Of a stretch of 64,000 nucleotides of DNA, positions 54,759 through 62,771 are shown one piece after another (position 1 is the stretch's first letter; every line of letters starts with the position of its first letter). The notes under the pieces are model-generated. The model was not told where the DNA came from and made no database searches. It saw nothing but the letters and a program-made list of their open reading frames with translations. Location of the stretch: assembly GCA_015152515.1 (NCBI GenBank), contig SUTV01000003.1, forward strand, positions 124,001-188,000, given 5' to 3'. The stretch is from Cyanobacteria bacterium SIG29. Its GTDB lineage: Bacteria; Cyanobacteriota; Vampirovibrionia; Gastranaerophilales; Gastranaerophilaceae. Made by a program: the position numbers and the translations under genes.

Positions 54759-54986
54759 ATGCATAAGTTTGCAACGTGTTTTTCAGTAATATTTTTATTA
54801 CTATCAATAGCTATGCTTTTTAGCGTATTATATTTCAATATGCCACAATTATTAAGTGGTAACAAAATAGTTTTATTTGTATTTTTAAACTCTATAATGC
54901 TTGTTGGAGTTGGTTTATTCTTTATCGGATTTAAAGAAAGAATTTTACTATATTTAGACAATTATAGAAGAGAAAAACAAATTTAA
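54759..54986 (+). CDS. Small two-helix membrane protein
   Basis: 75 residues, unknown. Membrane helices about 7-27 and 36-58 (KIVLFVFLNSIMLVGVGLFFIGF), then a basic cytoplasmic tail (YRREKQI). AAAAGGCGG lies upstream of the ATG. Transcribed from the promoter at 54631 through a structured leader. The stop overlaps the convergent lipA by four bases (TTAA). Confidence 0.65.
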   Translation: MHKFATCFSVIFLLLSIAMLFSVLYFNMPQLLSGNKIVLFVFLNSIMLVGVGLFFIGFKERILLYLDNYRREKQI

Positions 54987-55831
54987 TCTTTATTGAAAAC
55001 CTCATAAGCTTTATATGAACTTCTTGTTAAAGGAGAGAAAAAGGTGTGTTTTATACCTATTTTCTTTGCTATAACAGATAGTTCATCATATTCTTTAGGT
55101 TCATAATATTTAGCGACTTCTAAATGCTCTTTTGTTGGAGCAATATACTGTCCAATAGTAACAATATCACATTTTATTTTGGCTAAATCTTCAAAAGTTT
55201 GAATTAATTCATCTTTAGTTTCACCCAAACCAACCATCAAACCAGTTTTTGTCAAAATATCAGAATTACATTTTATATAATACAAAAAGTCTAAAGAGCG
55301 TTCATAATTTGCCTGTGGACGAGCTTTTTTATATAAGCTAGGCACTGTTTCAATATTATGATTAAACACATCAGGATTAGCTTTTATAACTGTATCTATT
55401 GCATTTTTATCGCCTTGAAAATCAGGAGTTAAAACTTCTATTTTAATATCATCTGAAAGCTTTTTTATTTCATAAATAACATTAGCAAAGTGGTTTGCAC
55501 CACCATCTAATAAATCATCACGAGTAACAGAAGTTATAACAACATAACTCAAACCAAGTTCTTTTACAGCCTTTGCAACTTCAAATGGCTCATTAGGATT
55601 TAATTGTTGCGGTTTTGCACAAGTAATATTACAAAAACGACAATTACGAGTACAATTATTACCCATTATCAAAAAGGTAGCTGTATTTTTAGAATAACAT
55701 TCACTTTTATTAGGACATCTTGCCGCTTCACACACAGTATTTAAACAATGTGATTTTAAAATATGCCTAACGGTTTTTGTTTTTTCTGTATCAATAATTC
55801 CTCGTTTTAGATAATCAGGTAATCTAACCAC
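54983..55831 (-). CDS. lipA: Lipoyl synthase
   Basis: 282 residues. Auxiliary-cluster cysteines C34, C39, C45 (CEAARCPNKSEC) and radical-SAM cysteines C60, C64, C67 (CTRNCRFCNI) are both complete; the C-terminal RSSYKA includes the conserved RSSY serine that ligates the auxiliary cluster. Inserts sulfur to make lipoyl groups. It starts with GTG, with GGAG 7 bases before it. No octanoyltransferase gene is adjacent. Confidence 0.96.
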   Translation of the reverse strand: MVRLPDYLKRGIIDTEKTKTVRHILKSHCLNTVCEAARCPNKSECYSKNTATFLIMGNNCTRNCRFCNITCAKPQQLNPNEPFEVAKAVKELGLSYVVITSVTRDDLLDGGANHFANVIYEIKKLSDDIKIEVLTPDFQGDKNAIDTVIKANPDVFNHNIETVPSLYKKARPQANYERSLDFLYYIKCNSDILTKTGLMVGLGETKDELIQTFEDLAKIKCDIVTIGQYIAPTKEHLEVAKYYEPKEYDELSVIAKKIGIKHTFFSPLTRSSYKAYEVFNKD

Positions 55832-55844
55832 TTTTTAACTCCAA

Positions 55845-56240
55845 TTATTCTTCTATAATTTCAATTTCATTACCATCTGGATCTTTTATAAAAGCAATTT
55901 TCTTAAATGAAGAATTACCTTTTTCATCTTTTAATTCAAGTTCAAAAGGTTCATACAAAAAATCATAACCCATTTCTTTTGCTTTCAAACAAAATTCACT
56001 CATATTATTAGTTGCAAAAGCGAAATGTCCGAACCCAGAACCATTAGAATAACCTTCTGCTGGAGTTTCATAATTATAAGTCAATTCTATTTGACACTCT
56101 TTTTCACTTTCGCCTAAAAAATACAAATCACAATCTTCTAAAGAATTTTTGTTTAACAAGTTTAAACCCAATAATTCCTTATAAAAACGCAAAGATTTTT
56201 CTATATCTTTTACTCTAATCATTGAATGTAAAAAGTTCAT
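55845..56240 (-). CDS. gloA: Glyoxalase I-like (VOC superfamily) protein
   Basis: 131 residues. HSMIRVKDIEKSLRFYKELLGL, then CQIELTYNYET, GFGHFAFATNN and FIKDPDGNEIEIIEE: the paired VOC beta-alpha-beta-beta-beta modules with His/Glu metal ligands at the expected places (H5, E74 region, H near 91, E near 126). Likely lactoylglutathione lyase or a related thiol-dependent enzyme. AGGAGTAGAGT site. Close upstream of lipA. Confidence 0.88.
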   Translation of the reverse strand: MNFLHSMIRVKDIEKSLRFYKELLGLNLLNKNSLEDCDLYFLGESEKECQIELTYNYETPAEGYSNGSGFGHFAFATNNMSEFCLKAKEMGYDFLYEPFELELKDEKGNSSFKKIAFIKDPDGNEIEIIEE

Positions 56241-56278
56241 ACTCTACTCCTATCAAATATGAAACAATTATATAACAA

Positions 56279-56959
56279 TCATTTTACAGTTAAAAGTTCT
56301 TTAGTATCATCATCAAAAAATACTTCAATCATTTCGCTTTCATTTGGTATTTCAATTGTATCTACTATATTAGAAGGCGTTTTTTGAAAAAAATCATTAA
56401 AATAAGTAAAACCAACAAATATAGAAACTATCACCAAAGATGTTAGCATAATACCCAACATAACAGCAGCACGCCTATAAACATTATCAAAAGAATCTCT
56501 AGTTTCTTCCTTTAATTTTTTAATTATTTTTTTAGAATAATTAATACTTAAATTATTTTTATATGTCATAAAAGATTGTTTAATATTATTTTTCAAGACA
56601 TACGCACTTGCTAATTCAGCCCTTGCAGGTTTAGATTTTAATAAATATTTTCTAAATTTAATACTTTCATCATAACAAAGCTCATCATCAATATATGGTG
56701 AAATATTTTGATAAAATACTTCGTATTCTCTAATATTAAAAGTTTTTCCTGCTTCTATTTGTTCAAATTCTGATAATAATTTTTCATATTCAAAATGAAG
56801 ATTATTAATTATTTCCTTCATTTGTAGATATTTTTGATAACAATCACTACAATCAATAAAATGATTTTCAACAAAAATTTTATCTTCAATATCTAACTTA
56901 TTTTCAACATACAAAGAAAGCATTGAAACAACTTTTTTACATGTAGATTTGTCTATCAT
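56279..56959 (-). CDS. Anti-sigma factor with zinc-finger domain
   Basis: 226 residues. The N-terminal ZAS motif HFIDCSDC (H-x3-C-x2-C near 29-36) is the zinc anti-sigma signature, with an upstream Cys at residue 7 as possible fourth ligand. One membrane helix (VMLGIMLTSLVIVSIFVGFTYF about 167-189) and an outside C-terminal tail. It follows the ECF sigma gene by 11 bases, with AAGGAGG before the ATG: a typical membrane-bound partner that holds the sigma factor inactive. Confidence 0.85.
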   Translation of the reverse strand: MIDKSTCKKVVSMLSLYVENKLDIEDKIFVENHFIDCSDCYQKYLQMKEIINNLHFEYEKLLSEFEQIEAGKTFNIREYEVFYQNISPYIDDELCYDESIKFRKYLLKSKPARAELASAYVLKNNIKQSFMTYKNNLSINYSKKIIKKLKEETRDSFDNVYRRAAVMLGIMLTSLVIVSIFVGFTYFNDFFQKTPSNIVDTIEIPNESEMIEVFFDDDTKELLTVK

Positions 56960-56971
56960 TTTACCTCCTTG

Positions 56972-57580
56972 TTATGCCAAATAATGCTTTAAGCATTCTT
57001 GCAACTTATTTCTAGCACGCGATATTCTAGATTTAACAGTACCAACATTTGTTTGCGTTATTTTGGCAATTTCCTCATAACTTAAACCTTGTAATTCACG
57101 CAAAATTATTACTAAACGAAAATGTTCAGGAAGTTCACAAATAGTATCTCGAATAATATCTGTAAGTTCTTTCCCTAAAGTTTTTTCATCAGGCTTTAGT
57201 GTATTATCACAAATATGCAAAAGCGAATTTTCATTTTCATCATCAATTGTCCAAAAATTATCAAGAGATATAGCGTCAGGTCTTCGCTGTTTTTTTCTTA
57301 AATCATCATAAAAAAGATTAGAAATAATTTGAGCCAACCAAGATTTAAAATATTTTGGATTTTTCAAATTTTTTATATTTCTAGACATACGAAACAAAGC
57401 TTCTTGAGTCAAATCAGAAAGAGTTTCTTTACTTGCACCAAGATAACAAAAAGAAGCGAAAATATTCTTTTGTTCTCTTTTGATAATTTCTTCAAGTGCG
57501 TCGTAATCACCCTGTTGAGCAAACAAAATCAAATCAATCAAATTCATTTCTTTATATTTTTTCTTTGATAACCCAGTCAA
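56972..57580 (-). CDS. ECF-type sigma factor (sigma-E family)
   Basis: 202 residues. Region 2 (NIFASFCYLGASKETLSDLTQEALFRMSRNIKNLKNPKYFKSWLAQIISNLFYDDLRKKQR) and region 4 (LPEHFRLVIILRELQGLSYEEIAKITQTNVGTVKSRISRARNKLQE). No region 3, so ECF. It starts with TTG (GGGG 6 bases upstream) or with the ATG at codon 12. Paired with the downstream zinc anti-sigma. The regulon is not known; no consensus ECF promoter was identified here. Confidence 0.93.
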   Translation of the reverse strand: MTGLSKKKYKEMNLIDLILFAQQGDYDALEEIIKREQKNIFASFCYLGASKETLSDLTQEALFRMSRNIKNLKNPKYFKSWLAQIISNLFYDDLRKKQRRPDAISLDNFWTIDDENENSLLHICDNTLKPDEKTLGKELTDIIRDTICELPEHFRLVIILRELQGLSYEEIAKITQTNVGTVKSRISRARNKLQECLKHYLA

Positions 57581-57636
57581 TATATACCCCTGTAATTTGA
57601 ATCTATTTTTTGTATAATTTAAAATAATTAAAAATA

Positions 57637-58158
57637 ATGTTTGAAACTATGACCAAACAGAATAAACAAGTAGATATATATTTAAACCATATGAAAATAA
57701 ACAAACTAAGACTTGCAAATAGAACAAAATATTTAATAGTGAATTTAGAAAATTTTAAAACAACTGATGAACTATTAGATAAAATTGGCTACGAACTTGA
57801 AAATGGAACAGATATTATCCAAATAAATGAAATCCCAAACAACGCTCAAAAAACAATTATTATTGGCAAGAAAATACGAGAATTATGTTCTATTTATAAT
57901 GTACTTTTAATTATAAAAAGCAGAATTGATATTGCTCAAATAATTGAAGCAGATGGAATATTTTTAGAAAAAAATGATATTCCTATTCACAATGCAAAAG
58001 AATTAGTGAACGAAACAATGATTTTTGGAACGAAATCAAACACAAAAAACGAAATTAACGAAGCAATAACTAATAATTTTGATTACATCATCACAAAAGA
58101 AAATACAAATATAGCAAGCATTTCGTACTTTTATTTAGATAATATAAATATTTTTTAA
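57637..58158 (+). CDS. ThiE-like protein, probably degenerate
   Basis: 173 residues. Resembles thiamine-phosphate synthase in segments (IGYELENGTDIIQINEI, YNVLLIIKSRIDIAQIIEADGIFLEKNDIPIHNAKEL, IIFGTKS-like MIFGTKSNTKNEI). However, the usual ThiE landmarks Q-L-R-x-K, N-D, G-V-H-L-G-Q-x-D and I-G-x-S are altered (IKSR for INDR, GIFLEKND for GVHLGQED), and it is about 35 residues short. It may be inactive or have a new role. TGTATAAT at 57611-57618, no ribosome site. Confidence 0.65.
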   Translation: MFETMTKQNKQVDIYLNHMKINKLRLANRTKYLIVNLENFKTTDELLDKIGYELENGTDIIQINEIPNNAQKTIIIGKKIRELCSIYNVLLIIKSRIDIAQIIEADGIFLEKNDIPIHNAKELVNETMIFGTKSNTKNEINEAITNNFDYIITKENTNIASISYFYLDNINIF

Positions 58159-58210
58159 AAAAACGCTTGACTATAAATTATGCTTTAGATAAACTAATAA
58201 TTGTTGAAAG

Positions 58211-58286
58211 GCTCCCATCGTCTAGAGGCCTAGGACACATCCCTTTCACGGATGCGGCAGGGGTTCAAATCCCCTTGGGAGTACCA
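58211..58286 (+). tRNA. tRNA-Glu (anticodon TTC)
   Basis: 76 bases including encoded CCA. Acceptor GCTCCCA pairs with TGGGAGT (first pair G-T); anticodon stem CATCC/GGATG with loop CTTTCAC; T arm GGGG-TTCAAAT-CCCC. Followed by a hairpin terminator. Confidence 0.95.
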
Positions 58287-58293
58287 TTTTAAA

Positions 58294-58318
58294 AGAGCTA
58301 TAAGGCTCTATTTTTTTT
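58294..58318 (+). terminator. tRNA-Glu terminator
   Basis: AGAGC / GCTCT stem, TATAAG loop, then A and eight Ts. Confidence 0.8.
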
Positions 58319-58328
58319 GCTTATTTTT

Positions 58329-59111
58329 TTACCATCTAAAATAATCATCTAAATCACTAGCAAATTCAGCCAATTCACGAACTTTTTCTTGTGATAATGG
58401 TTTATCCATATCTTCATCTTTTAAAATTGTATATAAGTGATACCATAAAAAAGTTCTATCTGTACCATTATGACACCCAAAATATATTGGCAATGGCACA
58501 TCTGGATTATCACCATTTAATGTTTTAACAAACATTTTCAAACTGTCTGTTTTTCCATCAGAATTTCCATTTGCATAAATTTCAGGATGTTTAATTAAAT
58601 TTTGTATTAAATCACCATTAATATCAAACACACTTAAAGGTGTAGAAGAAACTGTTGCCAAATCCTTATAAACAAGACCAGATTTTTCAACAGCATCTTT
58701 TTCATAATAAGGAACAAGTCCAAAGACACTTTTTATTCCTGCCTTTTTAACTGAATCAAGTTCTTCAGGAGTACAACGCAACTGAAAACCAGAATATAAC
58801 TCATTTTGTCTTCTTTCTCTTAAAGCAGGCAAACCTAACTTTTGCAATTTAGAAAAGTCTACTTTGTAATTATTTTCTTTCTGTGTATAACCAGGCTTTT
58901 TCCAATAATCATCTGTATTTTTCTTCTGAGGTTTCAAATGCATTGTTTGTTTTTCTTTTGCAATTTGATCAATATAATAAAAATAAGGTCCTAATTTTTC
59001 TTCAAAATGTGCACGAATAACATCATGTGTAATATCTTGTTTACTAGGAATATATCTATCTTTGTAAACCAAATCACCACGAAAAGAGACACTAGAACAA
59101 TTTATATTCAT
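58329..59111 (-). CDS. Putative CX5R protein phosphatase with N-terminal SFRG motif
   Basis: 260 residues. The C213-H-N-G-T-D-R219-T loop is a CX5R phosphatase signature with Thr after Arg, preceded by PLPIYFG as the entry strand; a general-acid Asp could be in an upstream loop. The domain resembles tyrosine/dual-specificity phosphatases that start with a GLR-type strand (VKKAGIKSVFGLV, residues 121-133). VSFRG is at 8-12. No signal peptide. AAGGTAAAGTT precedes the ATG. Substrate unknown: phosphoprotein or phosphoinositide. Confidence 0.65.
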   Translation of the reverse strand: MNINCSSVSFRGDLVYKDRYIPSKQDITHDVIRAHFEEKLGPYFYYIDQIAKEKQTMHLKPQKKNTDDYWKKPGYTQKENNYKVDFSKLQKLGLPALRERRQNELYSGFQLRCTPEELDSVKKAGIKSVFGLVPYYEKDAVEKSGLVYKDLATVSSTPLSVFDINGDLIQNLIKHPEIYANGNSDGKTDSLKMFVKTLNGDNPDVPLPIYFGCHNGTDRTFLWYHLYTILKDEDMDKPLSQEKVRELAEFASDLDDYFRW

Positions 59112-59176
59112 AACTTTACCTTAATTTATCACTGACTTTATAAAACTTATAAAGATAAATAATTTACAAGAATAGG

Positions 59177-60262
59177 TTATTTATTAAATTTTTTTACAAC
59201 TTGCGACCATAAAGTTTGTGCTTTACTAATATTTTCAGCAACAGGAGAATAACCTTCAAGCGTTAAAGCATCTGTTGAATCATTTTCAAAATAATCTAAC
59301 ATCCTTTTATACATAACATTAAGGTTATCTTCTACAACAGGTAATCTCCATTCAGTTCTTTTTCCATCTTTTTTAATATCACAACGAATTTCTGGAAGCT
59401 TTTTACAAGCACCATCTGGTGTGAACTGTGCATCATAATCAACAATAACATCTGGTTCGTTATCATCATCATCTAAATAAACTTTAACAAGACGTTCTCT
59501 TCTTTTATCTAATCTATCACCCATTTGCAAATCTGAATTTATAGCAATACCACCTTCAATTCCTTTAACTTCAGACAAATTAACACTAACTCTACTTTCA
59601 GTTTGAGAATCAGGGGTAGCTGTCATTGTAGAACCAACAAAATCTGTCAAACCAGTAGAATACACTATTTGCAATGCATGGGGAAGTTCTTGTGCTGGTG
59701 GGTCAATTGTTAAAACTTCGTTCTGTTTATTATATTCAACCTCAACCTTTTGTATTTTAAATGTTTTATCAATACTATCAAATTCTTCACGGTATTGTTC
59801 AACTAATTCAGGATTTGGAACAGGTTGACCTTGAAGTTTTGATAATAAATTTTTTGTAAGAGTAGTTATTTGTGAATAATACCAATTAGATGCAACAACA
59901 GCCTGCATACCTTTTTGTTTTAACACAGAAAGCATTTGCTGGTAAGCATTTTGATCTGGGGTAACTGGTTTTGGTAAAATTATTTTTTTTGAACCTCTTT
60001 GTGCTAAATCATTAAAAAGAGCAGGTATCAACTGAGGAATAAGAGCAATTTCTGTTATAGTTTGTTGAACAACTTCATCAGGAACATCTTTAATAGAGCT
60101 ATAAGTAGGTGTATCACCAAGTTTATAAGTATCAGAAAGTTTTAATTCATCAATTTTAGGGTCAACAACCCCAACTAAATTTGCATTAAACTCTTTCTCT
60201 TTATATTTTCTTCCTACAAGACCATTACCATAACGGCCTGCGCCAATTAAAACTACATCCAT
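59177..60262 (-). CDS. Gfo/Idh/MocA-like Rossmann oxidoreductase, unknown substrate
   Basis: 361 residues from the ATG at 60262 (an in-frame TTG 12 codons upstream is less likely, since the Rossmann strand starts at the ATG). N-terminal VVLIGAGRYGNG dinucleotide loop and LPKPVTPDQN, which corresponds to the E-K-P catalytic segment of this family (Leu-Pro replaces the acidic residue). The C-terminal domain (acidic, VNLSEVKGIEGGIAINSD) is not recognised and may give specificity. Monocistronic by spacing. Confidence 0.7.
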   Translation of the reverse strand: MDVVLIGAGRYGNGLVGRKYKEKEFNANLVGVVDPKIDELKLSDTYKLGDTPTYSSIKDVPDEVVQQTITEIALIPQLIPALFNDLAQRGSKKIILPKPVTPDQNAYQQMLSVLKQKGMQAVVASNWYYSQITTLTKNLLSKLQGQPVPNPELVEQYREEFDSIDKTFKIQKVEVEYNKQNEVLTIDPPAQELPHALQIVYSTGLTDFVGSTMTATPDSQTESRVSVNLSEVKGIEGGIAINSDLQMGDRLDKRRERLVKVYLDDDDNEPDVIVDYDAQFTPDGACKKLPEIRCDIKKDGKRTEWRLPVVEDNLNVMYKRMLDYFENDSTDALTLEGYSPVAENISKAQTLWSQVVKKFNK

Positions 60263-60333
60263 TAAAATATATTCTCTCAAATAAACACAATTGTACAAAA
60301 CTACGAAAGGAAATTTTTTGCGCTTAACGCAAT

Positions 60334-60356
60334 AAAAAAAGAGCCTTATCGGCTCT
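60334..60356 (-). terminator. tRNA-Val terminator
   Basis: AGAGCC / GGCTCT stem with TTATC loop; minus-strand T run after it. Confidence 0.8.
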
Positions 60357-60363
60357 ATTTAAA

Positions 60364-60439
60364 TGGTGGGCGTTAAGAGACTTGAACTCCTGACATCCTC
60401 CTTGTAAGGGAGGCGCTCTACCAACTGAGCTAAACGCCC
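60364..60439 (-). tRNA. tRNA-Val (anticodon TAC)
   Basis: 76 bases with encoded CCA. Acceptor GGGCGTT pairs with AACGCCC; D arm GCTC/GAGC; anticodon stem CCTCC/GGAGG with loop CTTACAA; T arm AGGAG/CTCT-type with TTCAAGT loop. Confidence 0.95.
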
Positions 60440-60491
60440 TCAGCAATATTATAATATCGCATAAATTTTTTAAGTCAATAGCAAAATAAAA

Positions 60492-60517
60492 AAAAGAGGA
60501 AAATAATTTCCTCTTTT
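60492..60517 (-). terminator. Rubrerythrin terminator
   Basis: AAAAGAGGAAA / TTTCCTCTTTT 11-bp perfect stem; minus-strand T run follows. Confidence 0.85.
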
Positions 60518-60538
60518 ATTTTGGCAGTTTCTCTTAGA

Positions 60539-61084
60539 CTAGAATAATCTTTTTAATAAACCTTGGAAGCCTTGTCCATGACGAGCTTCATCTTTAGCCA
60601 TTTCGTGTACTGTATCATGGATTGCATCATAGCCTAATTCTTTTGCTCTTTTTGCAATTTCCATTTTTGCTGAACAAGCACCAGACTCAGCTTCTGCTCT
60701 CATTTCTAAGTTTTTCTTTGTTGATGAAGTTACAACTTCGCCTAATAATTCAGCAAATTTTGCAGCGTGTTCTGCTTCTTCAAATGCATATCTTTTGAAT
60801 GCTTCTGCAACTTCAGGATAGCCTTCTCTTTCAGCTTGTCTGCTCATTGCTAAATACATACCAACTTCTGTACATTCACCAACAAAATGGTCTTTTAAAC
60901 CTTGAACAACAATTTCATCTGCACCTTTAGCAACACCGATAACATGCTCTGTTACCCATGTTAAACCAGCTTTTTCATCCAATTTATTAAATTTATCAGC
61001 ACTAACTCCGCATAATGGACATTTTTCTGGAGCTTGATCACCTTCATGAGTGTATCCACATACTGAACATACAAATTTTGACAT
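60539..61084 (-). CDS. Reverse rubrerythrin (N-terminal rubredoxin + diiron ferritin-like domain)
   Basis: 181 residues. Rubredoxin cysteines CSVCGY and CPLCGV in the first 26 residues come before the four-helix diiron domain ([77 protein letters not shown]), the reverse of classical rubrerythrin. A peroxide or O2 scavenger typical of anaerobes, and of cyanobacterial relatives. AGAGGTAAAAT site, its own terminator. Confidence 0.92.
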   Translation of the reverse strand: MSKFVCSVCGYTHEGDQAPEKCPLCGVSADKFNKLDEKAGLTWVTEHVIGVAKGADEIVVQGLKDHFVGECTEVGMYLAMSRQAEREGYPEVAEAFKRYAFEEAEHAAKFAELLGEVVTSSTKKNLEMRAEAESGACSAKMEIAKRAKELGYDAIHDTVHEMAKDEARHGQGFQGLLKRLF

Positions 61085-61179
61085 ATTTTACCTCTTTCAT
61101 TTAATTTTTGTCTTTTTCATTTACTGAATTTATCATACCACAATAATTTAAAAAAGAAAAGTGATATTTATTATCATTT

Positions 61180-62022
61180 TTAAGTTTTATTAAAATTATA
61201 TCTTGAAATTATAATTCTTGGAATTAAATTATAATCATTTATAACTCTTATATCCTCATAACCATTTGCTCTTAGCAAATTTTGTACCAATTCTGATTGA
61301 TTAATACCAATTTCAAAAACTAAATAACCACTTAAATATTTTTTTGCTTCTACAGAAATTCTTTCATAGAATTCAATACCCTTTTCATCTTTTGTAAATA
61401 AAGCATTATATGGATCAAAATCTCTAACTTCTACAGCCAAAGTATCTTTATCACTCAAAGGGATATATGGTGGATTTGAAACTATAATATCATATTGACC
61501 AGTAACATTTTCAAATACATCTGAACTATAAAAATTTACCCTATCATGCACATTGTGAAACAGGGCATTTTTTCTTGCAATTTCAAGAGCTTCAACGGAA
61601 ATATCAACACTTTCGGCGATAATATTTTTATTTTCCATAACTAAAGTTATTGGAATACATCCACTCCCAGAACCAATATCAAGTATTTTTGGATTTTCGA
61701 ATTCTTTTGCTAAAACTAAAGTTTCTTGCACTAAAAGTTCTGTTTCTGGACGCGGAATAAGAGTATGTTCATTTACAAAAAATTTTTTGTTCCAAAAATA
61801 TGCCTGTCCAACTATCTGCTGAATAGGTTTTCGAGTAGAAAGTCTTTCTTCTAAAACTTTTTGATATTTTGTAATTTGCCAGTTCTCAAGAGTTTTACCC
61901 AACATAAAATTTTTGTAGGAAAAGCCGAAAAGCACATCCAAAGCGAAATCAACTTCAGATACAGCCTCGTCAAATTCAAAACCATTTTTTAAATATCTAT
62001 CAATAAAACCTTTTCTATACAT
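61180..62022 (-). CDS. prmC: Release factor glutamine methyltransferase
   Basis: 280 residues. SAM motif ILDIGSGSGCIPITL, the catalytic SNPPYIP, and an N-terminal helical domain with LIPRPETELLV: diagnostic of PrmC, which methylates the GGQ glutamine of RF1/RF2. prfA is far away (40.8 kb), not adjacent as in many genomes. There is no Shine-Dalgarno sequence; TAAAAT lies 6 bases before the ATG, another possible leaderless start. Confidence 0.95.
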   Translation of the reverse strand: MYRKGFIDRYLKNGFEFDEAVSEVDFALDVLFGFSYKNFMLGKTLENWQITKYQKVLEERLSTRKPIQQIVGQAYFWNKKFFVNEHTLIPRPETELLVQETLVLAKEFENPKILDIGSGSGCIPITLVMENKNIIAESVDISVEALEIARKNALFHNVHDRVNFYSSDVFENVTGQYDIIVSNPPYIPLSDKDTLAVEVRDFDPYNALFTKDEKGIEFYERISVEAKKYLSGYLVFEIGINQSELVQNLLRANGYEDIRVINDYNLIPRIIISRYNFNKT

Positions 62023-62058
62023 AGCTATATTTTACAGCAAGACAAGAAAAAGCCCAAA

Positions 62059-62232
62059 TTAACGAAATAAATCTTTAAGTTTAAACTTATCTTTTTTATT
62101 TACTAAATTAGCAAAAAACATCTGTTTTAAAATAGGATTTGTCTGTAAAACATTAGAAACGACAGAATGTGGCTGTTTTTTTTCCACATCTGTCGTTTTT
62201 ATATTTAATTTAGTAATTTTATTTTCATCCAT
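62059..62232 (-). CDS. Small uncharacterised protein (57 residues)
   Basis: The minus-strand frame from the ATG at 62232 to TAA at 62059-62061 encodes a Lys-rich soluble 57-residue peptide beginning MDENKITKLNIK and ending KDKFKLKDLFR. No match is recognised. It fills most of an otherwise empty 269-base gap between mscL and prmC. A strong hairpin (62157-62198) lies inside it. No clear ribosome site. Coding status is plausible from frame length, not proven. Confidence 0.4.
   Translation of the reverse strand: MDENKITKLNIKTTDVEKKQPHSVVSNVLQTNPILKQMFFANLVNKKDKFKLKDLFR
62157..62198. repeat. Strong hairpin inside the 57-codon frame
   Basis: AAACGACAGAATGTGG and CCACATCTGTCGTTT pair over 15 bp with one bulge, around a loop containing eight Ts; the plus strand then continues TTTTTATATTT like a terminator for plus-strand transcripts. 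Confidence 0.6.
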
Positions 62233-62291
62233 ACTTATATAAAATCAAATTTCAAATAAAATTGCTACTTTTAAAACAAATTATAAACTAA

Positions 62292-62768
62292 TTATTGTAA
62301 TTCAGAAGCACAATGAGGACATTTTTTTGCATTGATATTGATTGTTGAACAACAGAAAGGACATTCTTTTGTTGTTGGTTCAACAGCTTCTGCAGCACAA
62401 GTTTCTTCTTTTTTTTCTGCTTTTAATTTATTAATAGCTTTAACTAACATAAATACAGCAAAAGAAACAATTAAAAAGCTAATTAAAGTATTAATAAAAA
62501 CACCATAATTAATTGTTACTAAACCAGCTGCTTGAGCTTCTTCAAGTGTTGCATAATGTTCACTTGTAGGAATAACAGGAATATATAAATTTTTAAAATC
62601 TACATTTCCTAAAACATAACCGATAGGAGGCATAATAATATCTTTTACCAAAGAATTAACAATAGGAGAGAAAGCCCCACCTATAATTATACCAACTGCC
62701 ATATCAATAACATTACCTTTTACGGCAAATTCTTTAAATTCACCTAAAAAACCTTTTACTGTCTTCAT
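62292..62768 (-). CDS. mscL: Large-conductance mechanosensitive channel with C-terminal zinc ribbon
   Basis: 158 residues. MscL core: [33 protein letters not shown] (TM1, channel constriction) and [28 protein letters not shown] (TM2). The usual C-terminal helix is followed by an added zinc ribbon, CPFC...CPHC, at the very end. Opens under membrane tension. AGAGGTTAGTTT ribosome site overlaps the end of the upstream gene. Confidence 0.92.
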   Translation of the reverse strand: MKTVKGFLGEFKEFAVKGNVIDMAVGIIIGGAFSPIVNSLVKDIIMPPIGYVLGNVDFKNLYIPVIPTSEHYATLEEAQAAGLVTINYGVFINTLISFLIVSFAVFMLVKAINKLKAEKKEETCAAEAVEPTTKECPFCCSTININAKKCPHCASELQ

Positions 62769-62771
62769 AAA

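Noticed and set aside
57549-57640. TPP riboswitch ahead of the ThiE-like gene
   Set aside because: The gap is too short and shows no TPP-box consensus or stems.
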